Assembly: GCA_026982555.1 (NCBI GenBank)
Contig: JALSGT010000097.1
Coordinates: forward strand, 1 to 59,400
Reading direction: 5' to 3'
DNA: 59,400 nucleotides
From: Chromatiales bacterium
GTDB lineage: Bacteria > Pseudomonadota > Gammaproteobacteria > SZUA-152
A program made the position numbers and the translations under genes. Positions within the stretch are counted from its first letter, which is position 1. Every line of letters starts with the position of its first letter. The notes under the pieces are model-generated. The model saw only the letters and a program-made list of their open reading frames with translations, did no database searches and had not been told where the DNA came from. Positions 1-9,487 of this stretch are shown in pieces.

Positions 1-99
1 TAGCCACATATCAGGCGTAAAGCAATATAGTGCTTCGCGGTGTTTCCTGTACAACATGCATCTGCAAATAGATGCGGGTTACAACGAATGGCAAGGAGC

Positions 100-243
100 T
101 TACATGCCGCCGCCCATACCACCGCCACCACCACCCATACCACCGCCGCCGCCCATACCGCCACCGCCGCCGCCCATACCGCCACCGCCGCCGCCCATAC
201 CGCCACCGCCGCCGCCCATACCGCAGTCTTGTCCCATACCCAT
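100..243 (-). CDS. Gly/Met-rich 47-residue microprotein
   Basis: Read on the minus strand, ATG at 243-241 opens a 47-codon frame ending in TAA at 102-100. The peptide starts MGMGQDCGMGGGGGG and continues as Met followed by five or six Gly, repeated several times (a 21-bp period in the DNA), ending MGGGM. It has a single Cys and Asp and no signal peptide. A strong Shine-Dalgarno (GAGAGGAGA, GGAG at 254-251) lies seven bases before the ATG, and a near-consensus promoter lies 140 bp further upstream. The Pro-rich plus-strand frame over the same bases has no such signals. I do not recognise the family. Met/Gly/Cys richness could suit metal binding or a peptide-modification precursor, but that is a guess. 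No partner gene is visible because the window ends just downstream. Confidence 0.7.
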   Translation of the reverse strand: MGMGQDCGMGGGGGGMGGGGGGMGGGGGGMGGGGGMGGGGGGMGGGM

Positions 244-279
244 AATAAATCTCCTCTCAGGTTTACTGTTAAATTTACG

Positions 280-313
280 ATGTACTCATTGTTTATGAGT
301 TCGATGAGTACAT
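280..313 (-). promoter_or_regulatory. Hairpin in leader of the Gly/Met microprotein gene
   Basis: A perfect 10-bp inverted repeat (ATGTACTCAT at 280-289, ATGAGTACAT at 304-313) with a 14-base spacer lies between the promoter and the ribosome binding site. In RNA it would form a stem-loop about 35 bases before the start codon. In DNA it could be an operator for a dimeric regulator. No T-run follows, so it is not an intrinsic terminator. Confidence 0.5.
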
Positions 314-382
314 TTTTCGTCAAAAACAACATTGACTTTTTTGTGTTTTATCATCCCGTTGTCGGGCAATGAACACGCCGAA

Positions 383-411
383 AATCTAGCAGTGAGGTCG
401 TTTGTTGTCAA
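383..411 (-). promoter_or_regulatory. Sigma70-type promoter for the Gly/Met microprotein
   Basis: On the minus strand, TTGACA (411-406) is followed after exactly 17 bases by TAGATT (388-383). This is a perfect -35 and a 4/6 -10 at optimal spacing. Transcription would begin near 376 and give a leader of about 130 bases containing the 280-313 hairpin. It is the best-looking promoter in the window. Confidence 0.7.
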
Positions 412-419
412 TTTTTTAA

Positions 420-1496
420 GCTGTTTTTTTAAAGGGAAATACTACCCATAACTTATTGAGTTTTAAGGGGTTATTTTGTGCTTTATGCTGGGTTGACCTG
501 AGGGAAGTAAGGTAAAACAGAACATTTGGTTAGCGGGTAACCAGTTATTGAATTGATTGTCTGATATAGACAGTTTTTTATAATATATAACAATATATAG
601 TTTTTTATTACAGCGCTTGCCTGTCCGATAATTAACACAACAAAAGAGTTGATATGTGAATAAAGTAATCTAAAGAAGATGCTCTTATTTGTTGCCTGTT
701 TAAGGTGTCATGACAGATTATAAACCATAAGAATGCCCCAATAAAATTTTTATACGAAGCCTGCTCAATTATTCATGATTTTTTTCTGTGAGAGACAAGG
801 TTAAATACCTTTGCGCGAAAGTAATATTCAGCCTGATGGTCAGGTGTTTCATCTTCTGGATTATATGAGTGATGATAGTTGGCTGTTTTGTTATTTTTTT
901 CTCTGTTTTATCTGATGGTTTTGAGGTGGTTTTTTTTATTGATTGTGTTATTTATTGAGTCCAGACAGAAATAAACTTCTTTTGAAAATGAAAAGTTGAG
1001 ATATAAAAATATAAGTGATCTATTTTCTTTCGGTTTGTTTTTTACTTTCCGACATTTCAGGTTGAAATATTAATTATTTTTATTAGGTGTAACTGAGAGT
1101 GAGCATCATTGCAATAGTCAGGAATATTTGAATCTGTTTGAATAATGATGGTTGCATTTTTATGTGTTTTTTGGTAAAAATCAGGTGTCGGATATGCATG
1201 AAAGATAACGTTATTAATAAAAGACAATATCCTTATAAGTTAATAAACGGTATGAGGAATTTATGGTGAAAAGTAACGGTTTGTTGTTAGATAAATTAAA
1301 CAACTGTTTCTGAAGCATGTCTTTTAGCTGGTGGTGTTATTAGTCTCTCCGGGCGTTTGCGATGGCAGTATGACTGCATTCCGGAGCTTGAAGTAAGGCG
1401 TATTGCAAGTGCTAACGATATTTGGTGTTATTTATCGTCAGTAGTATTGCTCTATATTTTTATGTTCTGGTTCAGTGACGGAACCTGTGTCAATAA
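420..1496. other. AT-rich non-coding stretch
   Basis: About 1.1 kb with no convincing frame on either strand and clearly lower GC than the genes around it, with many T/A runs. A small GGTTC(1469-1473)/GAACC(1481-1485) inverted repeat sits just before the next gene. I see no tRNA, transposase remnant or terminator. The composition could reflect acquired DNA or a large regulatory region. Confidence 0.5.
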
Positions 1497-1505
1497 GTGG
1501 GTCAT

Positions 1506-2117
1506 ATGGATATGAATGAATCAATAAAGGATAACCCACTTGATAAGTCTGAATTTGGCGCGTTGCCCAGGCTGTTCCCGGAAAGGAGTTTTGTTTCTGA
1601 GGGCGCTGCGGTTATTGTTGACCAACCATTAAGTACCTTCCAGAAAATACTGTTAACGACTGACGGTACGGTGACTGATCTTATTGCGCTTTACACGGGT
1701 GAGCCGATAAAAGTTAAAAAAATTGGACAGAAAATGTTTCTTAGCGATAATCGCCAGAATTTTTTTTGTCCACCGGAGACGCCGTTACTTGAAAGAAATG
1801 TTTTGCTTTGTGGCGCCAGCAAAAATTATCTTTATGCAGAATCTGTATTTGTTATTGGGTTGCTGTCCCGTTCGATTCAATACAAACTGCTGGAAACAGA
1901 TTGCCCCATAGGGCTGATGTGGAAGGAGGAAAAACTCGATATGTATCGTGATATTCTTGGTCATAAAACAGAAATATGTGATACCGTCGCCGCATATTTT
2001 GATGTCCCCCCTCAAACCCCGATTATTTCACGAACCTATTCGATTTATCACCGGGGTAAAATTTTAGGCACGATTACAGAAAAATTCCCTATTACCTATT
2101 TCAGGCGGGCGATGTGA
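1506..2117 (+). CDS. Chorismate pyruvate-lyase-like protein (DUF98 type)
   Basis: About 203 residues. The N-terminal core (LLTTDGTVTDLIALYTGEP) and the C-terminal part (RTYSIYHRGKILGTITEKF) resemble the DUF98/UbiC-like fold, in which the first segment opens the ligand pocket and a late Arg/Glu pair borders it. Known members remove pyruvate from chorismate to give hydroxybenzoate. That activity here is inference, since a weak family match does not fix the product isomer. ATG 1506 is preferred, but GTG 1497 and ATG 1512 are in frame and none has a strong Shine-Dalgarno. The gene is followed 134 bp later by a phosphopantetheinyl transferase on the same strand, so the pair may supply a starter unit and activate a carrier protein for an aryl-polyene or similar pathway outside the window. 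Confidence 0.65.
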   Translation: MDMNESIKDNPLDKSEFGALPRLFPERSFVSEGAAVIVDQPLSTFQKILLTTDGTVTDLIALYTGEPIKVKKIGQKMFLSDNRQNFFCPPETPLLERNVLLCGASKNYLYAESVFVIGLLSRSIQYKLLETDCPIGLMWKEEKLDMYRDILGHKTEICDTVAAYFDVPPQTPIISRTYSIYHRGKILGTITEKFPITYFRRAM

Positions 2118-2251
2118 AAGGGGATAATCCTGTGGCGCGGCATTCGTAACGATCAAAGCCCGGTTTTTTATTCTGTCCCTGATGTTAGCATCGGCGTTCG
2201 GGTGCGAGTATCTCTATTCCTCAGTATCATGTCATACTCCACCGATTTTAC

Positions 2252-3052
2252 ATGGATGTGCTGGATAGCGTGGACCGACCCTTGATGAGTGTTTTTTCTG
2301 AAATGTGTCATTCGGAACCAAAATGGGATTCTTCTCCCGTTGATTTCACGATAAATGACAATGAGGTCCATCTCTGGCAAGCCTGTCTGGATCAGCCCTG
2401 CTCACGTATCCAGACGTTGGAACGGTTGCTGTGTCCGGCAGAAAGGCTGAGAGCGGGAAAATTTGTATTTGATAAACACCGTCGGCGTTTTATTGCCGGG
2501 CGTGGATTTTTACGCAACATTTTGAGCGGGTACTTAAACCAGCAGGCCGTAAACCTGGAGTTTTCCTATGGCCCACAGGGAAAGCCTGCGCTTGTTTCTT
2601 CCGGTGTTCACGATACGCTGTATTTCAATGTGTCTCATTCTCATGAAATGGCGCTTTATGCCATTTCCAGAAACCGCCAAGTGGGTGTTGATGTCGAATA
2701 TCTTCGGGCAAAGCACGATGTGGAAAATATCGCACAGCGTTATTTTTACCGAGGTGAATGTGATGTTATTGATTCTCTTCCTGCAGAGAAAAAAAAGGAG
2801 GCTTTTTTCAAGGCATGGACTGTCAAAGAGGCTTACGCAAAGGCAACAGGAGAGGGATTGTCCGTATTGGAACAGGTTGAGACCTCACTGTCTCCGGATG
2901 GTCCGGCAACATTGCTGAATATCCATGGACATTCTGGCGCAGCGGCCTGTTGGTTGTCCCGCCAGATCCCTCTCTTTCCAGACTATGTGGCGGCACTGGT
3001 GGTTGAGGGTCGGGACTGGGGGTTACGCTGCGTCATGCATCACCCGGATTGA
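2252..3052 (+). CDS. 4'-phosphopantetheinyl transferase, Sfp/Gsp type
   Basis: About 266 residues, the length of two-domain Sfp-type enzymes that move phosphopantetheine from CoA to a Ser of acyl or peptidyl carrier proteins. Visible motifs in order are FNVSHS (about 125-130), GVDVE with the Mg-binding acidic pair (145-149), and the signature WTVKEAYAKATGEGLS (from about 189) with its Glu and Lys. These fix the family well. The start is uncertain: ATG 2252 and ATG 2285 are both possible and neither has a clear ribosome binding site. It lies downstream of the chorismate-lyase-like gene and 200 bp before sucA. The substrate is unknown. Secondary-metabolite or polyene carrier proteins are likelier than the housekeeping AcpS target. 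Confidence 0.88.
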   Translation: MDVLDSVDRPLMSVFSEMCHSEPKWDSSPVDFTINDNEVHLWQACLDQPCSRIQTLERLLCPAERLRAGKFVFDKHRRRFIAGRGFLRNILSGYLNQQAVNLEFSYGPQGKPALVSSGVHDTLYFNVSHSHEMALYAISRNRQVGVDVEYLRAKHDVENIAQRYFYRGECDVIDSLPAEKKKEAFFKAWTVKEAYAKATGEGLSVLEQVETSLSPDGPATLLNIHGHSGAAACWLSRQIPLFPDYVAALVVEGRDWGLRCVMHHPD

Positions 3053-3252
3053 TGCGCTTCTTTTACACGGGTGGCCCTCCTCTTGCGTAAAGCTTGTAAA
3101 TTGATTGCCGATAGGACTTGGGAATGGAAATGGGATAAGTTATTCAATTTCAACTCTTTAGAGGCTACAACATCAGAAATTCCTTGTTATTGTTATACCC
3201 TGGGTGCGACGGATTCCTGATGGACATGATATTGGCGGTGTGAGGCAGCTGA

Positions 3253-6102
3253 ATGAAAAAAGCAGCAATGAAAGCAATGCAGGACAACAGTTATTTGTTT
3301 AGCGCAAATGCCGGGTTTGTTGAAGAGCAGTACGCGGTCTTTTTGCAAGACCCGTCAGCCGTGAGTGCTGACTGGCGGGCGCTTTTTTCCGATGAAAAAT
3401 TTGCCGGTTCCCGGGCTGAAGAGGGCACGTCTGGTGTCGAAGTGGACCATCAGGCCATACGCGATGAGTTCAGGCGCATGGCCAGGCAACCCCGGATGCC
3501 CGCCGCCGCGAATGCAGCAGCGCCAGAAAAATCCTGTCTGGATGCCAAGCAGGTGGCTGTTTTGCAACTGATTAATGCGTACCGTTTTCGTGGGCACGAA
3601 CATGCCGATCTGGACCCGCTGGAACTGCGTGATCAGAACCTGGTGCCGGAGCTGCATCCCGCGTTTTACAAGCTGGGCGATGATGATATGGCGACCGTGT
3701 TCAACACCGGCTCGCTGGTGGGTGACGATACCGCGCCGCTACAGGAAATTCTGGAAATTCTGCGCCGCTCGTATTGTGGGCACATTGGTCTGGAATACAT
3801 GCACATCACGGATACGCAACAGAAGCGCTGGATACAGCAACGTGTTGAGGGGGCTGGCAGCCGATATGAATTCCCGAAAAAACAACGCCTGGATATGCTC
3901 AAATCCATTTTGTCCGCCTCGGAATTTGAGCGCTATTTGCATACCCGTTATGTGGGACAGAAACGCTTTTCACTGGAAGGGGCGGAATGTCTGATTCCCA
4001 TGTTACGCCAGCTGGTACAGCAGGCGGGTGAAAACAAAGTGGCCGAAGTGGTGATGGGTATGGCACACCGTGGACGCTTGAATGTATTGACTAATATTCT
4101 GGGCAAGGCACCCAGCTCATTGTTTGATGAATTTGAGGGGAAATCAGCCGGACAGGTGGTTAATGGTTCGGGAGATGTAAAATACCACCAGGGGTTTTCA
4201 TCGGACATCGAAACCTCCGGCGGCATTGTGCATCTGGCTTTGTTGTTTAATCCATCACATCTGGAAATTGTCGGCCCGGTGGTGGGTGGTTCGGTGCGCG
4301 CCCGGCAGCATCGCCGTAAGGATACGACCGGCAGCATGGTGTTGCCCGTACTGATTCATGGTGATGCCGCATTTTCCGGTCAGGGTGTGGTGATGGAAAA
4401 TTTTAATATGTCGCAGGCGCGTGGTTTCAGCATCGGTGGCACAGTACATATTATTATCAACAACCAAATCGGTTTCACCACCAGCAATCCGCTGGATTCG
4501 CGTTCCACGACCTATTGCACCGAAGTGGCACGCATGATCCAGGCTCCGATTTTTCACGTCAACGGCGATGACCCGGAAGCGGTGGCGCGCATCATAAAAA
4601 TCGCCCTGGATTTTCGTATGGTCTACCGTAAGGATGTGGTGGTGGACATGGTGTGTTATCGCCGTCATGGCCATAGTGAAGCCGATGAGCCCGCAGCAAC
4701 ACAGCCGATGATGTATAAAAAAATCCGTCAGCATGCCCGGGTCGCACAACTCTACGCAGATCAACTGATCGACGATGATATTGTCAGCGCAGATGACGTG
4801 GATGCGATGAACCTGCAATACCGGGACCGCCTGGACAACGGTGAAACGGTGGCACCCGACATAGTGAATAAATATTACGATAAACCTTACTGGGTGGACT
4901 GGAAGCCTTATCAGGAAAGCGATTGGAATGAAAATATTGATACCCGCAAATCACCCTCGTACATACAGGATGTGGTGAACCGGTTATACCGCCTGCCGGA
5001 TAATGTGACGCCGCACACCAGCGTGCGCCGCATTCTGGATGATCGCCATAAAATGGCCCGGAATGAAATGCCCATGGACTGGGGGTTTGCAGAAACCATG
5101 GCTTACGCCAGCCTGGTGGAAGAAGGCTCTCCTGTCCGTTTGTCGGGGCAGGACAGCGGTCGCGGCACCTTCTTTCATCGCCATGCGATTATTCATGACC
5201 AGCAGAGCGGTGAGAGTTATACCCCGTTACAACATTTGACAGAAGAGCAGGGTGATTTCGTTGTGATTGACTCCCTGTTATCCGAAGAAGCGGTACTGGG
5301 TTTTGAATATGGCTTCAGTACTGCTGCGCCTGATGCATTGGTTATCTGGGAAGCGCAATTTGGTGACTTTGCCAACGGGGCACAGGTCGTGATTGACCAG
5401 TTTATTACCTCAGGCTTCTCCAAATGGGGGCGTTTGAGTGGTCTTGTGATGTTTTTGCCGCACGGTTTTGATGGACAGGGACCGGAACACTCATCAGCCC
5501 GCCTGGAGCGTTATTTACAGTTATGTGCTGAAAATAACGTGCAGGTGTGTATGCCCAGTGAACCGGCACAAATGTTTCACATGTTGCGCCGCCAGGTGTT
5601 ACGCAAAATGCGCACACCACTGATTGTGATGACCCCCAAAAGCCTGCTGCGACATAAATTGTCAACATCGCGTCTGGAAGACCTGTCCGACGGTGAATTC
5701 AAAACGGTGATTGATGATCCCGATGAGCTGGACGCCAAAAAAGTCACCCGCGTCGTGGTGTGCAGTGGCAAAGTGTTTTTTGATTTGCTGGATGCGCGCA
5801 GAAAGCGTGAGCGGCACAATGTCGCACTGATTCGTATTGAGCAGCTTTATCCTTTCCCTGCCACGCAGTTTTGTGAGGTACTGGCAGCATACCCAAAAGC
5901 GAAGCAAATTGTCTGGTGCCAGGAAGAGCCACAGAACCAGGGCGCATGGCAATATATCCGACCCACCCTGCGCGAGAGCAAACAGGATAAACAGGTATTG
6001 TCTTATGCCGGGCGACCGACCGCAGCCGCACCGGCTGTGGGGAGTTACAAAAAACACATTCAGCAATTACAATCACTGATTGATACCGCATTATCGGAGT
6101 GA
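3253..6102 (+). CDS. sucA: 2-oxoglutarate dehydrogenase E1 component
   Basis: 949 residues, normal length for homodimeric E1o. It decarboxylates 2-oxoglutarate with thiamine diphosphate and transfers the succinyl group to the lipoyl arm of SucB in the TCA cycle. Visible are the N-terminal E2-binding segment (SYLFSANAGFVEEQYAVFL), the VMGMAHRGRLNVLTNIL active-site stretch, the ThDP/Mg region GDAAFSGQGVVMENFNMS with IINNQIGFTTS, and the C-terminal transketolase-like half (QDSGRGTFFHRHA, HGFDGQGPEHSSAR). ATG 3253 is preceded by GAGG and gives the expected N-terminus. It is first in a sucA-sucB-lpdA set. The sdh and sucCD genes that often flank it are absent from the window. Confidence 0.97.
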   Translation: MKKAAMKAMQDNSYLFSANAGFVEEQYAVFLQDPSAVSADWRALFSDEKFAGSRAEEGTSGVEVDHQAIRDEFRRMARQPRMPAAANAAAPEKSCLDAKQVAVLQLINAYRFRGHEHADLDPLELRDQNLVPELHPAFYKLGDDDMATVFNTGSLVGDDTAPLQEILEILRRSYCGHIGLEYMHITDTQQKRWIQQRVEGAGSRYEFPKKQRLDMLKSILSASEFERYLHTRYVGQKRFSLEGAECLIPMLRQLVQQAGENKVAEVVMGMAHRGRLNVLTNILGKAPSSLFDEFEGKSAGQVVNGSGDVKYHQGFSSDIETSGGIVHLALLFNPSHLEIVGPVVGGSVRARQHRRKDTTGSMVLPVLIHGDAAFSGQGVVMENFNMSQARGFSIGGTVHIIINNQIGFTTSNPLDSRSTTYCTEVARMIQAPIFHVNGDDPEAVARIIKIALDFRMVYRKDVVVDMVCYRRHGHSEADEPAATQPMMYKKIRQHARVAQLYADQLIDDDIVSADDVDAMNLQYRDRLDNGETVAPDIVNKYYDKPYWVDWKPYQESDWNENIDTRKSPSYIQDVVNRLYRLPDNVTPHTSVRRILDDRHKMARNEMPMDWGFAETMAYASLVEEGSPVRLSGQDSGRGTFFHRHAIIHDQQSGESYTPLQHLTEEQGDFVVIDSLLSEEAVLGFEYGFSTAAPDALVIWEAQFGDFANGAQVVIDQFITSGFSKWGRLSGLVMFLPHGFDGQGPEHSSARLERYLQLCAENNVQVCMPSEPAQMFHMLRRQVLRKMRTPLIVMTPKSLLRHKLSTSRLEDLSDGEFKTVIDDPDELDAKKVTRVVVCSGKVFFDLLDARRKRERHNVALIRIEQLYPFPATQFCEVLAAYPKAKQIVWCQEEPQNQGAWQYIRPTLRESKQDKQVLSYAGRPTAAAPAVGSYKKHIQQLQSLIDTALSE

Positions 6103-6162
6103 TATTTGTCATGAAATATGCAGCGAACAGTCCGTGTTTACACAATATTCTGGAGAATCTTT

Positions 6163-7401
6163 ATGCTGATTGATGTAAAGGTACCCGCCTTGTCGGAATC
6201 CATTACTGACGGAACCCTGCTTAACTGGCACAAAAAACCCGGCGAATTCGTCCGGCGTGACGAAAATCTTGTGGATTTGGAAACAGATAAAGTCGTGCTG
6301 GAAATTGTGGCACCGAAAGAAGGTGTATTACAGGAAATCAACAAAGGTGATGGTGAATTGGTGGCAAGTGAAGAAATTATTGCCACGATCAACGATGAAG
6401 GCAAACCTGGACAGCGTGAAGAAGAGCAGACGGCTATCGCTGAAAAAATAACAACAACCGAAAAAATACCGGAAGTCCTGTTAAGCCCCGCCGCAAAAAA
6501 ACTGGTGGCAGAAAACAATATCGACCCTGCGCGTGTATCGGGAACCGGTCGGGATAATCGTGTCACCAAGGCCGATATTATCCATTATCTGGAAACACGG
6601 GGTGGTGGCAAAAAACACGAAAAAGTTGCAGATGACATTATCGATGAAAATGTGGCGGTTGATTCTGTAAAAGCACCTATAATGAATGTACCAACGGGAG
6701 CCCGACCGGAAAAGCGTGTACCCATGAGCCGCCTGCGCGCGCGCGTGGCGGAGCGACTCAAGGATGCGCAAAACACAGCAGCCATCCTGACGACATTTAA
6801 TGAAGTCAACATGCAGCCTGTGATGACGCTGCGTGAAAAATACAAAGACGCATTTGAGAAACAGCACGGTACCCGGCTGGGCTTCATGTCCTTTTTTGCC
6901 AAAGCCGTTACTGAAGCGCTAAAGCAATTCCCGGTGATCAACGCCTCAATAGACGGAAAGGACATCGTCTATCACGGTTATTTTGATATTGGCATCGCCA
7001 TAGGTTCACCGCGTGGACTGGTGGTACCGATATTACGTGATGTGGATCAATTGAGTTTTGCGGACATCGAAAAAGGTATTCGTGACTTTGGTCAGCGTGC
7101 CCAGGATGGAAAGTTATTGCTGGATGAACTGACCGGCGGCACTTTCAGTATCACCAACGGAGGCACCTTCGGTTCCATGTTATCCACGCCCATATTGAAT
7201 CCACCACAAAGTGCGATACTGGGCATGCACAACATCCAGCAACGGGCCGTAGTGGAAGAGGGCGAAATAGTGGCGCGACCCATGATGTATCTGGCTCTGT
7301 CTTATGATCATCGCATTGTGGATGGCAGTGATGCCGTATTGTTTCTCGTCGCCATTAAAAATACGCTGGAAGACCCGGCACGTTTGTTGTTGGAAATATA
7401 A
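6163..7401 (+). CDS. sucB: Dihydrolipoyllysine succinyltransferase (E2o)
   Basis: 412 residues from ATG 6163, which has GGAGA six bases upstream and gives the canonical N-terminus [13 protein letters not shown]. An in-frame start at 6118 would add an unlikely extension. Domains: a single lipoyl domain with Lys43 in ETDKV, an E1/E3-binding domain at about 107-143 ([19 protein letters not shown]), an Ala/Pro-poor linker, and the catalytic core with His383 and Asp387 in [13 protein letters not shown]. It takes the succinyl group from SucA's ThDP onto lipoamide and then CoA, forming the 24-mer core of the complex. It begins 60 bp after sucA. Confidence 0.97.
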   Translation: MLIDVKVPALSESITDGTLLNWHKKPGEFVRRDENLVDLETDKVVLEIVAPKEGVLQEINKGDGELVASEEIIATINDEGKPGQREEEQTAIAEKITTTEKIPEVLLSPAAKKLVAENNIDPARVSGTGRDNRVTKADIIHYLETRGGGKKHEKVADDIIDENVAVDSVKAPIMNVPTGARPEKRVPMSRLRARVAERLKDAQNTAAILTTFNEVNMQPVMTLREKYKDAFEKQHGTRLGFMSFFAKAVTEALKQFPVINASIDGKDIVYHGYFDIGIAIGSPRGLVVPILRDVDQLSFADIEKGIRDFGQRAQDGKLLLDELTGGTFSITNGGTFGSMLSTPILNPPQSAILGMHNIQQRAVVEEGEIVARPMMYLALSYDHRIVDGSDAVLFLVAIKNTLEDPARLLLEI

Positions 7402-7409
7402 TGTCTACA

Positions 7410-7446
7410 GGGAGCGTGTACGTTCCCGGAGGGTGTTAACGCCCCC
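7410..7446 (+). other. Two small stem-loops between sucB and lpdA
   Basis: GGGAGC/GTTCCC (7410-7427, one G-U pair) and GGGTG/CGCCC around TTAA (7431-7444) could fold in the mRNA. There is no T-run, so full termination is unlikely. They may stabilise the upstream message or tune E3 level relative to E1/E2. Confidence 0.3.
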
Positions 7447-7487
7447 CTAAAGCCTGCGACAAAAAAATAAACTCAAGGAATCAAGCC

Positions 7488-8918
7488 ATGGCAGATTTTG
7501 ATGTAATCGTTATTGGCGGTGGCCCCGGTGGTTACGTGGCCGCTATTCGTTGTGCCCAGCTCGGCCTGAAAACAGCCTGTATTGATGACCGTGTGGATGA
7601 AAAGGGAGAGCCTTCACTGGGCGGTGTCTGTCTCAATGTCGGCTGTATTCCCTCCAAGGCATTATTGGACACCAGTCATCATTACCATCGTGCGCAACAT
7701 GAGTTTGCCGGACATGGCATTAGCATTAAAGACCTTGATATCGATATTGCCACCATGATGGCACGCAAAAAGAAAGTGGTTAAAACCCTGACGGACGGTA
7801 TTGCCATGTTGTTCGTCAAACATAAAATTACCTGGTTCAAAGGGCGGGGTGAACTGGTGGGTGGGAATCGCGTGCGCGTATCACCACGCAATGACAACAA
7901 AGGTAATGACAACGAAAGTCACGAATACCAGGCAAACTCCATCATCATCGCCACGGGCTCCTCGCCGGTAATGCCGGATGCAATACCGGAAGACGAAAAA
8001 ATCGTAGATTCTACCGGTGCGCTGGCCTTCGAATCCGTCCCCAAACGCCTTGCCGTTATTGGAGGTGGTGTCATTGGTTTGGAACTGGGCAGTGTGTGGG
8101 CCCGCCTGGGAGCTAAAACCTCCATTATTGTGCGAGGTACTCAATTTCTGAAAAATGTTGACCAGCAGATTGCCAAAGTAATACAGCAGGACCTGGAAAA
8201 ACAAGGCATGAATATTTTACTGGGTGCAAAGCTGGTTTCCGTAAAACCGGGCAAAAAAAATGTCACTATTATTTATGCCACCGATGATGGTGAGAAAAAA
8301 CTGGTCGTAGACAACGTATTGGTTGCCACTGGCCGTACACCCAACACCGAAGGCATCGGCGCGGACATCGTGGGACTGGCGCGGGATGCGCGTGGCTTTA
8401 TTGAAGTGGATGCGGAATGCCGCAGTAACCTGCCCAATGTATTTGCCATTGGTGATGTGGTGCGTGGCCCTATGCTGGCACACAAGGCATCGGAAGAAGG
8501 CGTCGCCGTGGCAGAGCGCATTGCCGGTCAACAACCGGAAGTGAATTACGCCGTAATCCCTTCGGTGGTGTACATCTGGCCGGAGTTGGCATGGGTCGGC
8601 CTGACCACCGAGCAATTACAATCTGCGGGCACTCGTTTTAAATCCGGTGTGTTTCCCTTTGCCGCCAGTGGCCGCGCCCATGCTTCAGGCGATACCCGTG
8701 GCATGGTGAAAATCCTCAGCGATGCCGACACCGACCAGATACTCGGTGTGCATATTTATGGCCCCAATGCCTCAGAATTGATTAGCGAAGCTGTGGTGGC
8801 CATGGAATATTCCGCATCAGCAGAAGACCTTGCACGCATCGTGCATGCTCACCCCACCTTATCGGAAGCCGTGCATGAAGCGGCATTAGCGGTTGACGGG
8901 CGCGCGTTACATGTCTGA
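7488..8918 (+). CDS. lpdA: Dihydrolipoyl dehydrogenase (E3)
   Basis: 476 residues. This FAD flavoprotein reoxidises dihydrolipoamide on SucB with NAD. Visible are the N-terminal FAD-binding GGGPGG motif (about 10-15), the redox disulfide Cys48/Cys53 in GGVCLNVGCIPSK, the NAD-binding GGGVIGLELG, the second FAD motif FAIGDVV, and the C-terminal interface with the His455-Glu460 pair in HAHPTLSEAVHEA. ATG 7488 has AAGGAA at good spacing. Being third in the operon, it probably serves mainly the 2-oxoglutarate complex. Nothing here shows whether it also serves pyruvate dehydrogenase. Confidence 0.97.
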   Translation: MADFDVIVIGGGPGGYVAAIRCAQLGLKTACIDDRVDEKGEPSLGGVCLNVGCIPSKALLDTSHHYHRAQHEFAGHGISIKDLDIDIATMMARKKKVVKTLTDGIAMLFVKHKITWFKGRGELVGGNRVRVSPRNDNKGNDNESHEYQANSIIIATGSSPVMPDAIPEDEKIVDSTGALAFESVPKRLAVIGGGVIGLELGSVWARLGAKTSIIVRGTQFLKNVDQQIAKVIQQDLEKQGMNILLGAKLVSVKPGKKNVTIIYATDDGEKKLVVDNVLVATGRTPNTEGIGADIVGLARDARGFIEVDAECRSNLPNVFAIGDVVRGPMLAHKASEEGVAVAERIAGQQPEVNYAVIPSVVYIWPELAWVGLTTEQLQSAGTRFKSGVFPFAASGRAHASGDTRGMVKILSDADTDQILGVHIYGPNASELISEAVVAMEYSASAEDLARIVHAHPTLSEAVHEAALAVDGRALHV

Positions 8919-9487
8919 ATATCATCAAGTTAAGTCAATATTCCTGTTTGGTGTGGGCTGGTAGTGAGTTTGCGAACCCAATTTGTTTAGGATCGCTCGA
9001 ACAATAATTGTCATTTTTGTATGAAGGAAGTCACCCAAAAGTTGAAACTACCGGACACTGACCTTCGTCAGTGTGGCGTTAACACTCCATCAGTTTGCGG
9101 TAACGTTGTTTGTTTGAAAAAGTCGGCGTATTGGGTGTCTGGTTTTTTTGTATTTATGATTTTTCCGCTGACACAAGGTGGAACCGCTACGCTTGTTCCA
9201 CCCTACCCAATACCACTCCAACCGTAGCGGTTCCACCATTGACTTGAAAGGAGCCAGTGATACTTGATTTTGCCCCATATCATTTCAATGATATCGATGT
9301 CATTATCAGTGCCCGATGACAGAAAACACTATTTTTTCAATTTTCACGACACACTGTCAGAATGGGACAATGATTTATCGATCGATCAATCAATCCTTAC
9401 TCATTATTTCTGCGTTGTCATATCTATTTATATCCTGATACCCATTACCCGGACTCCTGAGAAGGAACGAAATATTTTTCGCGGCTC
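8919..9487. other. Intergenic region with hairpins and an AT-rich palindrome
   Basis: Convergent space between lpdA and the debranching enzyme. It contains an 8-bp stem with a CTTC loop (ACACTGAC 9055-9062, GTCAGTGT 9067-9074), the REP-like element at 9177-9237, and an imperfect 18-bp palindrome at 9287-9304 (AATGAYATCGATRTCATT, one mismatched pair). The first hairpin could end lpdA transcription but lacks a T-tract. Apparent small frames here run through the repeat and are not credible. Confidence 0.5.
9177..9237. repeat. REP-like palindromic repeat, copy 1
   Basis: GGTGGAAC (9177-9184) and GTTCCACC (9195-9202) form a hairpin around CGCTACGCTT. A second half-element, CGTAGCGGTTCCACC at 9223-9237, is the exact reverse complement of 9177-9191, so the pair makes a 15-bp inverted repeat with a 31-base spacer. 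The same 26-base element occurs inverted at 54614-54639 with one base different in the loop. Paired, dispersed and extragenic: this fits a REP/BIME-type repeat. Confidence 0.65.

Noticed and set aside
1..99. Minus-strand frame open from the microprotein end to the left window edge (reads ...RCNPHLFADACCTGN...)
   Set aside because: It is open but has no ATG, GTG or TTG start in view and is in a different frame from the microprotein. It could only be judged with sequence to the left.
56..298. Plus-strand Pro-rich frame and a longer Thr/Ala/His frame (40-372)
   Set aside because: They mirror the minus-strand Gly/Met gene, which alone has a good Shine-Dalgarno and promoter.
9021..9227. Small plus-strand frame with ATG and AAGGAAG nearby
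   Set aside because: Its C-terminal part is a translation of the REP-like palindrome, and a hairpin runs through it.
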